Source: CBFHSF01 sp965661055 (GTDB lineage: Bacteria > Bacteroidota > Bacteroidia > Flavobacteriales > Schleiferiaceae). Taken from it: a stretch of DNA of 64,000 nt. How positions within the stretch are numbered: the first letter of the stretch is position 1; every line of letters starts with the position of its first letter. The translations under genes and the position numbers were made by a program. This document shows, one piece after another, positions 53,116-60,271 of the stretch. Under the pieces are notes generated by a model that saw nothing but the letters and a program-made list of their open reading frames with translations, was not told the DNA's origin and did no database searches. The DNA lies in contig CBFICS010000012.1 of NCBI GenBank assembly GCA_965661055.1, forward strand, positions 6,901 through 70,900, in the 5' to 3' direction.

Positions 53116-53334
53116 TTAGTCACACTCAACTTCAATTTCTCCTTTTAGATCAAAAGAAAATTCTAACATGGTGTTAGATTTCTTCATGTTAACATCTACT
53201 GTTAACGCGCTGTCTAAAAATTCTTCAAAACCGTATTCCTCAAAGAACTCATGAGTTAACTTATAGGTGAACTCATGCTCTCCTAACTTCAATCCCGAAA
53301 ATACAATGTTGTATTCTTTTTTAAGATTTTTCAT
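53116..53334 (-). CDS. yceD: YceD (DUF177) N-terminal half, ends at TAA in family core
   Basis: This 72-residue frame starts MKNLKKEYNIVFSGLKLGEH, the N-terminus of Bacteroidota YceD, and ends in FSFDLKGEIEVECD. A TAA (53116-53118) follows directly, in the position where related proteins, as I recall them, have Leu in the CDLTxxPF stretch; a TTA-to-TAA change would suffice. The rest of the protein continues in the same frame. I start at ATG 53332-53334 rather than 53382. It is probably one gene with a nonsense codon; sequencing error, true inactivation and readthrough cannot be told apart here. Confidence 0.72.
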   Translation of the reverse strand: MKNLKKEYNIVFSGLKLGEHEFTYKLTHEFFEEYGFEEFLDSALTVDVNMKKSNTMLEFSFDLKGEIEVECD

Positions 53335-53356
53335 ATCTCTCTTAAAGTTAGGGCGG

Positions 53357-53383
53357 CAAAGATAAAATAATTTTTGATGCAAA
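53357..53383 (-). promoter_or_regulatory. promoter of yceD-rpmF
   Basis: On the minus strand a TTTG (53380-53383) precedes TATCTTTG (53357-53364), a perfect -7 match, by 15 bases. The spacing is slightly short. It lies about 25 bases before the yceD ATG and after the pdxA stop. Confidence 0.45.
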
Positions 53384-53402
53384 CTACCTTAGATCAAATA
53401 TT

Positions 53403-54458
53403 TCATCTATCTGATTTTTGACGCTTTTGAATTTTTAATGGATTGCTTGTCAATTCCTTATATAAGGAGCGATTTCTGTAGGTATCTATGGCGAGGTATA
53501 TGCTTTCTCTAAAACTTTGTTCATCGGACAACCCTTTACCAGCTATATCATACCCAGTGCCGTGATCTGGTGATGTTCGGATAATCGGTAGTCCTGCCGT
53601 ATAGTTTACGCCATCGCTAAAATGAAGTGCCTTAAACGGGATTAATCCTTGGTCGTGATACATGGCAAGTACGGCATCAAACTTTCTGTAAGTTTCTGTT
53701 CCAAAAAATCCATCACTCGGAAACGGTCCTTTTACAATCATACCTCCCTCAGTTAATTCTTCAATGGCAGGTGTGATGATTTCATTTTCTTCATTGCCCA
53801 ATAGTCCGCTGTCTCCAGCGTGCGGATTTAGTCCTAAAACTGCAATTTTTGGCTTGCTAATGCCAAAGTCAGAAATAAGGCACTCTTGAAGTGATTTTGC
53901 TTTTTTAATAATCAAATCCTTAGAAATTACCCTGCTTACTTCTCCTAGTGGAATGTGTTCGGTAACTAGAGCAACTCTAAGGTCCTCAGAAGTTAAAATC
54001 ATTGTTGGGGAAGCATCAAACTGCTTTCCTAAGTAGCCGGTATGACCCGTGAAGCCTTGGTCGTTTGCCGCAATGGTAGCCTTGTTTAAGGGGGCTGTAA
54101 CCAATGCGTCAATAGTGCTGTCTTTTAATGCAGAGATGGCCGCGTCTAATGACTTTTTAGCAAAAACGCCTACTTCATCAGTAGGTTTCCCTAATTCTAT
54201 ATTTACATTTTCATTCCACGAGTTTACCAAATTGGCTTTTTTCTCATGAATTTGATCAATGCGGTCTACGATATTGAATGAAAAGTCTCTAACGTTTAAA
54301 ACTTTTCTATGATAGGAAGCAACTTTTGAATGAGCAAATACAACGGGAGTACATAGCTCTAAAAGCGTTGGATTAGAAAGGGTCTTAATTATGACCTCTA
54401 AACCAATTCCATTTAGATCTCCGCAAGAAATTCCTATGACTGGTTTGGTTTCGCTCAT
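53403..54458 (-). CDS. pdxA: 4-hydroxythreonine-4-phosphate dehydrogenase
   Basis: This 351-residue enzyme oxidises 4-phosphohydroxy-L-threonine in the deoxyxylulose-dependent pyridoxal phosphate pathway. It has the N-terminal IGISCGDLNGIGLEVIIKTL, the TAPLNKATI segment, GHTGYL and the metal-binding HDQGLIPFKAL. The length fits. The ATG overlaps the aminopeptidase stop by four bases (ATGA). The gene ends 20 bases before the yceD promoter, with no clear terminator between. Confidence 0.94.
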   Translation of the reverse strand: MSETKPVIGISCGDLNGIGLEVIIKTLSNPTLLELCTPVVFAHSKVASYHRKVLNVRDFSFNIVDRIDQIHEKKANLVNSWNENVNIELGKPTDEVGVFAKKSLDAAISALKDSTIDALVTAPLNKATIAANDQGFTGHTGYLGKQFDASPTMILTSEDLRVALVTEHIPLGEVSRVISKDLIIKKAKSLQECLISDFGISKPKIAVLGLNPHAGDSGLLGNEENEIITPAIEELTEGGMIVKGPFPSDGFFGTETYRKFDAVLAMYHDQGLIPFKALHFSDGVNYTAGLPIIRTSPDHGTGYDIAGKGLSDEQSFRESIYLAIDTYRNRSLYKELTSNPLKIQKRQKSDR

Positions 54459-55852
54459 GCTTGATTTTTTATAAAGTCGTAAAGAAGTCTAACACCTACT
54501 CCGGTTCCTCCTTTTCTTAAGTAGTGGTCATTGGTTTCAATAAACGCAGGACCAGCAATATCCAAGTGAATATAAGGATAATCAGTAAAACGAGCTAAAA
54601 ATAATCCAGCGGTTTGAGCTCCTGCTTCAGGTCCGCCAATGTTTTTCATATCAGCTATGTCTGAATTTATCATTTCATCATATTCGTCAAACAACGGAAA
54701 TTCCACCACTCTTTCGTAGGTATTGTAACCAGACTCTATGATGGACTTAAGTTGAGGGTTTGCATTCTTTTCCATCCCAGCAATGGCAAACCTACTTAGT
54801 GCGCGGGCAGCTGCACCAGTTAAGGTTGCTAAGTCAATAACCAATTGTGGTTCAAACTTCTTGGCATAGTGAAGCGCATCCGCCAAAATCATTCTACCTT
54901 CTGCGTCAGTATTAAGCACTTCAACGGTTTGGCCTGAGAACATTTTAATAACATCTCCTGGAGCATAGGCGTTACCACCTGGTCGGTTGTCAGTTGCAGG
55001 CACGAGACCTATAACATGAACGGGTAAGTTGTTTTTTGAAACTGCCGCCATAGCTCCAATAACCGCAGCAGCGCCTCCCATATCACTTTTCATGGTGTCC
55101 ATTGAAGCCGATGGTTTAAGGCTCAAACCTCCTGTATCATAAACAACACCTTTACCTACCAAGACAATAGGTTTTGAGTTTTTTGCATTAGCGGGTTTGT
55201 ATTCCATTATGGTAAAGGTAGGCTCATCTATAGATCCTTTGTTTACCGCTAAAAGGCCACCCATTTTTAGCGATTCAATCTTTTTCTTGTTTAATATTTC
55301 GACAGAAAAGCCACACTCAGCTCCTTTTTTTTCTGCCTCTTCGGCTAGTTGAGTTGCGTTTAAATGGCTAATGGGACGATTGACTAAAGTTCTCGCAAAA
55401 AGAGCTGCGTCACATACGGAAGAAATTTCCTGTGCTGCTGACTCTGACAAGTTTGCAAATGAAACTTGGCTTACTGTAGATTTTCTTTTTTCTGCATCAG
55501 AAAAATAAGGCAAGAATTGGTAATTGGCCAATACGGCACCCTCTGCAAAAGCAGAAATGTATTGTGCTTCTGAGTTGGTCTCAACATGACAAGACGTAAG
55601 TTTTGCCTTTTGTAACTTCTCAACCAAGTTTGCCCCCGCCTTTCTAAAAGCCTCAGTATTATTAGCAGGCATTTTTGCGAAAAACACTTGAGTTCCTCCG
55701 TTTAAAATGTGAGACCAACCCTTTTCGTTGGCTTTCAGACTTTGATTTATGTAATCAATTTGCTCCTTAGAAAAACCGTCTAGCTGCTTAGTAGCGTCTG
55801 AAATTAGAATTGCTTTACAGTTTGAATTTAAAGGTTGTGAAGATATATTCAT
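54455..55852 (-). CDS. leucyl aminopeptidase (M17)
   Basis: This 465-residue M17 peptidase has an N-terminal alpha/beta domain (about 1-160) and a C-terminal catalytic domain with VGKGVVYDTGGLSLKPS (metal Lys/Asp) and NTDAEGRMILADALHYA (metal and catalytic Asp, Glu, Arg). It removes N-terminal residues from cytosolic peptides. No signal peptide is seen. It is the first gene of a pair with pdxA. Confidence 0.93.
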   Translation of the reverse strand: MNISSQPLNSNCKAILISDATKQLDGFSKEQIDYINQSLKANEKGWSHILNGGTQVFFAKMPANNTEAFRKAGANLVEKLQKAKLTSCHVETNSEAQYISAFAEGAVLANYQFLPYFSDAEKRKSTVSQVSFANLSESAAQEISSVCDAALFARTLVNRPISHLNATQLAEEAEKKGAECGFSVEILNKKKIESLKMGGLLAVNKGSIDEPTFTIMEYKPANAKNSKPIVLVGKGVVYDTGGLSLKPSASMDTMKSDMGGAAAVIGAMAAVSKNNLPVHVIGLVPATDNRPGGNAYAPGDVIKMFSGQTVEVLNTDAEGRMILADALHYAKKFEPQLVIDLATLTGAAARALSRFAIAGMEKNANPQLKSIIESGYNTYERVVEFPLFDEYDEMINSDIADMKNIGGPEAGAQTAGLFLARFTDYPYIHLDIAGPAFIETNDHYLRKGGTGVGVRLLYDFIKNQA

Positions 55853-55902
55853 GGAAGTCTCTTTATAATATTAACTTTAATTAGAGTTCTACTTTAGGGA
55901 AA

Positions 55903-55910
55903 CAAAATTA
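55903..55910 (-). promoter_or_regulatory. -7 element of the aminopeptidase-pdxA operon
   Basis: On the minus strand this reads TAATTTTG, a perfect TAnnTTTG match, about 50 bases before the aminopeptidase ATG. A -33 TTG at the right distance was not seen. Confidence 0.35.
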
Positions 55911-56054
55911 GACAAATAAAGGAGGTAAAAGAATTTGGCAACCAAAATCTAGTTTCGTTAAATGTTAAAAAGAACCCTTTTACAAAGTGAAAACCTAAAA
56001 AGTGCAACAAAGTCCTTACTTTTATGTTTTGTAATAAAATTACTCCAAAACTGA

Positions 56055-58007
56055 ATGCAGAGATTCTACTCAATACTTTTCCTGTTTTTGATGAGTTCTG
56101 TGGCTTTGTTTGCAACGCATAACAGAGCTGGAGAGATTACTTACAAATGGATTTCTGGATTGACCTATGAGGTAACAATAACCACGTATTCTAATGCTCA
56201 GCCAGGCGCGGCGGACCGCTGCGAGTTAACCATTCAATGGGGGGATAATTCTTCTTCTATACTGCCAAGAAATAATGGCGCTCCCTCACCAATTTGTCCG
56301 GCACCTATTAAATCGGGTCAAATACTATCGGCAGATGTAAAAAAGAACACCTATACAGGAACGCATACCTATCAAGCTCCAGGTTTTTATCAAATATCTT
56401 TAGAAGATCCTAACAGAAACCAAGGGGTTTCTAACATTCCAGTTTCGGTAGAAGTACCTTTTTATATCTCAACCACGTTAGTTATCAATCCTATTTTAGG
56501 AAATAATAACAGTCCAGTTTTACTCAATCCACCTATTGATGATGGCTGTACGAAGAAAATATTTATTCATAACCCCGCTGCTTTTGATATTGATGGAGAC
56601 AGCCTTTCTTATGAATTAATAGATTGTAAAGGAGGGGGAGGAGTGTCTATTCCAGCAACGTATGATCCGGCAATTGTTCAAGATCCTTTAACCATTGACT
56701 CTGTTACGGGAGATATGATTTGGGATGTTCCTCAAATTCAAGGGCAGTTCAATTTTGCTATTTTAATTTCAGAATATAGAAAAGGGCCGAATGGTCAATA
56801 TCAATTTATTGGTTCCGTAACTAGAGATTTACAAGTAGATATTGAAAGTTGTAGTAACCAACCTCCCGTGTTAGATCCTTTAGGACCTTTTTGTATTGAA
56901 GCAGGTGATGTATTGAATTTTAATGTCAGCGCTTCTGATCCTGACGGTGATAACTTAACCATAACGGGTGCCGGTGGACCTTTTCAATTAGCGCCTCTAC
57001 CCGTTTTTAATCAACCTATTGTTGGGCCTTCACCGCTTTCGACCCCTTTTTCTTGGGCTTCAAATTGTTCTCATGTGAGACAACAGCCTTACTTTATCAG
57101 CTTTAAAGTTGAAGACGATCCAGGAAATGTCAACGATCCTATTTTGGTCGATATTGAAACGGTAGAAATAACGGTGGTTGGACCTTCGCCAAAAAACCCT
57201 ACGGCAATTCCTATGGCTGGTGCCATACAGCTTGACTGGGATCCAAGTGTTTGTTCTGAGGTGATTGGTTACGACATTTACAAAAGAGAGGGGTCTTATG
57301 GATTTTCGCCGGCTCCCTGTGAAACGGGCGTTCCTGCCTATACAGGTTATGAGTACCTCGCCTCAACAACCGGGCAAGCAAACGTGACGTATATAGATTC
57401 CTTAAATTTGGTTTTTGGAGTGCGGTATTGCTATATGGTGGTTGCTATTTTTCCTGATGGGGCTGAGTCTTACGCTTCCGTTGAATTTTGTGCAGAATTA
57501 GATAGGTCTATCCCTATTTTGACAAATGTTGATGTGGTTTCTACAGATATCACCTCTGGAAGCATTGATTTGCGATGGGTAGCCCCTGACACTATTGATT
57601 CTGTAGCTGTGCCACCCCCTTACAGTTATTCCTTAGAAAGAAGTGAAGACAATGTTTCTTTCACATCTATTTACACAGGGAATAACATTCAACAAGATAC
57701 GTTTTACACCGATGTTAATCTGAATACAGAAGAAATTCAATACTTCTATAGAGTGTCTTTTTATGGAGACGGCGGTAATCAGTTAATTGGGTATAACCAA
57801 CCCGCTTCTTCTCCTTACCTTGAATTATTCCCGTTTGACAAGTCTATGTTTTTGCAAATAAATGCTACCACTCCTTGGAATAATGACTCTATGGTTATTT
57901 TTAGAGAGAACCCAACAGGAAGTGGAAACTTTGATTCTATTACAACTTTTTATGGTACCGGACCTTATCAAGATACCGGACTGGTCAATGGTGAAGTTTA
58001 TTGTTAG
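56055..58007 (+). CDS. gliding-motility-type secreted protein, N-terminal part (interrupted)
   Basis: This 650-residue frame is the N-terminal part of a T9SS-secreted protein. It has a signal peptide (MQRFYSILFLFLMSSVALFA), PKD/Ig-like beta modules (about 30-370; THTYQAPGFYQISLEDPNRN) and fibronectin-type regions (about 375-600). The frame ends at TAG (58005-58007), but the next codons (YVKTWGSYSGG and onward) stay in the same frame. They run without further stop through the sorting domain that ends at 58739. If real, the stop would give a protein without its type B sorting domain. TAT/TAC to TAG, one base, would explain it. Confidence 0.78.
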   Translation: MQRFYSILFLFLMSSVALFATHNRAGEITYKWISGLTYEVTITTYSNAQPGAADRCELTIQWGDNSSSILPRNNGAPSPICPAPIKSGQILSADVKKNTYTGTHTYQAPGFYQISLEDPNRNQGVSNIPVSVEVPFYISTTLVINPILGNNNSPVLLNPPIDDGCTKKIFIHNPAAFDIDGDSLSYELIDCKGGGGVSIPATYDPAIVQDPLTIDSVTGDMIWDVPQIQGQFNFAILISEYRKGPNGQYQFIGSVTRDLQVDIESCSNQPPVLDPLGPFCIEAGDVLNFNVSASDPDGDNLTITGAGGPFQLAPLPVFNQPIVGPSPLSTPFSWASNCSHVRQQPYFISFKVEDDPGNVNDPILVDIETVEITVVGPSPKNPTAIPMAGAIQLDWDPSVCSEVIGYDIYKREGSYGFSPAPCETGVPAYTGYEYLASTTGQANVTYIDSLNLVFGVRYCYMVVAIFPDGAESYASVEFCAELDRSIPILTNVDVVSTDITSGSIDLRWVAPDTIDSVAVPPPYSYSLERSEDNVSFTSIYTGNNIQQDTFYTDVNLNTEEIQYFYRVSFYGDGGNQLIGYNQPASSPYLELFPFDKSMFLQINATTPWNNDSMVIFRENPTGSGNFDSITTFYGTGPYQDTGLVNGEVYC

Positions 58008-58187
58008 TATGTTAAAACCTGGGGGTCGTATTCAGGGGGAAGTCTTCCGACTCCACTATTAAACCGTTCGCAGACTAATTGTTCTGCTCCTATTGATACC
58101 ACGGGGCCTTGTCCGCCAAAACTGGACTATGACTCAGATTGTGATATTGGATTTTTACGATTATTCTGGACGGATCAATCAGGGTCT

Positions 58188-58739
58188 TTGTGTTCTGATG
58201 ATATTCAGTATTACAACGTGTATTTCAAGCCAACAATTGACGAGCCTTGGCCTTCTCAACCATTGTTTACCGGAATAACCGATCAAGAGTTTTCAAACTT
58301 TGATGGTTCAATTGTTGGGTGTTACGCCATAACTGCAGTAGACGATGCTGACTTAGATTCAAATGGCGTTGCCAATGAAGGTGGATTTAGCAATGCAATT
58401 TGTATTGATGGTTGTCCAGTTATTCAAATGCCCAACGTGTTCACACCAGATGCTGATGGCGCAAATGACTTTTTTACTCCTCAAAGAGACGGATCAGGCG
58501 TGCCCCTCTTTAAGGATATTGCCTCTTTCCAAATAGACGTTTACGATAGAAACGGTAGAACGGTTTATTCTACCAATAATGCCAAAGAATTTATCAATGT
58601 GGGATGGAATGGAAAGGTGAATAATTCAGGAAGTCCATGTCAAGAGGGAGTTTATTTTTACGTTTGCACCTTCACCCCGAAAAGTATTTCGGGAAATCAA
58701 TCAGAAACCATTAACGGGATAATCCATTTATTTAAATAA
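58188..58739 (+). CDS. C-terminal part with type B sorting domain, after in-frame stop
   Basis: This same-frame continuation follows the interrupted gene; homologous reading actually resumes at 58008, and 58188 is only the first TTG after the stop. It has an Ig-like end and the gliding-motility-associated C-terminal domain: MPNVFTPDADGANDFF, FQIDVYDRNGRTVY, WNGKVNNSGSPCQEGVYFY and NGIIHLFK. This type B domain targets cargo through the T9SS to the cell surface. Alone it has no signal peptide, so as a separate protein it would not be exported. One gene with a nonsense codon is the simplest reading. ribE follows one base after the stop. Confidence 0.72.
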   Translation: MCSDDIQYYNVYFKPTIDEPWPSQPLFTGITDQEFSNFDGSIVGCYAITAVDDADLDSNGVANEGGFSNAICIDGCPVIQMPNVFTPDADGANDFFTPQRDGSGVPLFKDIASFQIDVYDRNGRTVYSTNNAKEFINVGWNGKVNNSGSPCQEGVYFYVCTFTPKSISGNQSETINGIIHLFK

Positions 58740-58740
58740 T

Positions 58741-59334
58741 ATGTTCACAGGGATAGTAGAGGCGCTAGGAGAGGTAATAAAGGTAGAAGCTACCCATAGC
58801 AATGTAAATTTCACAATAAGTTGTCCTTTCGTTTCTGAGTTGCAAATTGATCAATCGGTTGCCCATAATGGGGTTTGTCTTACCGTTGTTTCTTTGACGG
58901 ATCAAGAGTATACCGTAACCGCCATTAAGGAAACCCTAGACAAGTCAAATCTCTCTGACTTAGCCAAAGGAGATTTAGTCAATCTTGAACGTTGCATGGT
59001 GATGAATGGTAGGCTTGATGGCCATATTGTTCAAGGTCATGTTGACCAGGTAGGTGAGTGTGTAAATATCCAAGATCAAGACGGAAGTTGGATTTTTTCA
59101 TTTAAGTATGAGCCCGCAAGAAAAGACTACGTTACCGTAGAAAAGGGTTCAATTACCATCAACGGAACCAGCTTAACAGTGTTTAATAGTACCGAAGATT
59201 CTTTTTCAGTGGCCATTATCCCCTATACTTTTGAAAACACCGTTTTTAAGAATATTAAGGTTGGTACAAGAGTTAACTTAGAGTTTGATATTATCGGCAA
59301 GTACGTTGCCAAACTCCATGGACTTACTTCTTAA
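58741..59334 (+). CDS. ribE: riboflavin synthase, alpha subunit
   Basis: This 197-residue enzyme has two lumazine-binding domains (about 1-95 and 96-195) and joins two 6,7-dimethyl-8-ribityllumazine molecules into riboflavin. It has the start MFTGIVEALGEV, the first-domain motif SVAHNGVCLTV, and the matching second-domain motif GSITINGTSLTV. It begins one base after the interrupted T9SS gene. Its 3' end overlaps the convergent PLP-enzyme gene by 11 bases. Confidence 0.96.
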   Translation: MFTGIVEALGEVIKVEATHSNVNFTISCPFVSELQIDQSVAHNGVCLTVVSLTDQEYTVTAIKETLDKSNLSDLAKGDLVNLERCMVMNGRLDGHIVQGHVDQVGECVNIQDQDGSWIFSFKYEPARKDYVTVEKGSITINGTSLTVFNSTEDSFSVAIIPYTFENTVFKNIKVGTRVNLEFDIIGKYVAKLHGLTS

Positions 59335-60271
59335 ATAAAGGGATTATATCTTGTAAGGTAACATTGCCTCCAGTTAGTACAATTCCAATCTTTTTATTTT
59401 TAAAGAGACTAGGATTTGCAAGCACTGCGGCTAGTCCTACGGCAGAACTGGGTTCAACGACCAACTTCATCCGTTCAAAAATTAACTGGCTAGCATTAAT
59501 TATTTGCTCTTCGGTGACCAGCAAAATGTCTTTAACGTTCTCTTTAATAATGGGAAAGTTCTTGTCGCCCAATGAGGTCTTTAGCCCATCGGCAATGGTT
59601 TTTGGACTTTCAGAAGGAATGATATACCCCGCTTGAATTGATTGTAAGGCGTCATTGGCTTCAGAGGGTTCAACTCCGTAAACAGAGATTGACTTTGCGC
59701 TCAGCTGTGCACTTAAAAGCGTTCCGGATAAAAGCCCTCCACCTCCCAAAGGGCATACAATGGTATCTAAACTTGGTTCGTCTTCTATTAGTTCTTTTGC
59801 ACAAGAAGATTGTCCTTCAATAATATCATAATTGTTGTAAGGGTGAATTAACACATAGCCCTTTTCAGAAATTAAGTCCTCAACAGTAGATTCTCTAGAT
59901 TTTAAGTTGTTCTCGCACAAAACAAGCTCTGCGCCATACCCTTTTATAGCATTCTCTTTAACTTTATTTGAGCCTTTTGGGAAGACAACCGTTGCTTTTA
60001 TTCCTAATTGACTGGCTGCCCAAGCTAACGCTTGACCATGATTTCCTGAAGAGTGGGTAATGACTCCTTTTTTTCTGTCTTTTTCAGAAAGCTTTAGCAG
60101 AGCATTCATGGCACCTCTTGCCTTAAAAGCACCCACTTTTTGAAGACATTCGGCCTTAAAGAAAAGCTCAGCACCTGCCATTGAATTTAAAGTATTGCAC
60201 GTAAAAATTGGCGTACGGTGAATGTAAGCTGCTATTCTTTCTGCCGCTTTATTGGGATCAATAAGATTCAT
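59324..60271 (-). CDS. PLP-dependent threonine/serine dehydratase or racemase-like enzyme
   Basis: This 315-residue fold-type II PLP enzyme has the PLP-lysine in FKARGAMNALL (about residue 49), SSGNHGQALAWAA and the phosphate-binding Gly loop GGGGLLSG. It lacks the C-terminal ACT-like regulatory domain of biosynthetic IlvA. The size fits serine racemase or catabolic threonine dehydratase (TdcB-like). The substrate cannot be set from sequence alone. The gene overlaps ribE at its end and starts within the last 14 bases of the nuclease gene upstream. Confidence 0.87.
   Translation of the reverse strand: MNLIDPNKAAERIAAYIHRTPIFTCNTLNSMAGAELFFKAECLQKVGAFKARGAMNALLKLSEKDRKKGVITHSSGNHGQALAWAASQLGIKATVVFPKGSNKVKENAIKGYGAELVLCENNLKSRESTVEDLISEKGYVLIHPYNNYDIIEGQSSCAKELIEDEPSLDTIVCPLGGGGLLSGTLLSAQLSAKSISVYGVEPSEANDALQSIQAGYIIPSESPKTIADGLKTSLGDKNFPIIKENVKDILLVTEEQIINASQLIFERMKLVVEPSSAVGLAAVLANPSLFKNKKIGIVLTGGNVTLQDIIPLFKK

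Noticed and set aside
53098..53118. A frameshift as the cause of the yceD split.
   Set aside because: The two parts are in the same frame; only one stop codon separates them.
53116..58007. Stop-codon reassignment or selenocysteine/pyrrolysine recoding.
   Set aside because: TAA and TAG end many normal genes in this window, the sites would encode Leu and Tyr, and no recoding hairpin was evident.
58005..58187. Two separate genes at the gliding-motility locus.
   Set aside because: The sequence from 58008 is open, in frame, and protein-like; the second part has no signal peptide of its own.
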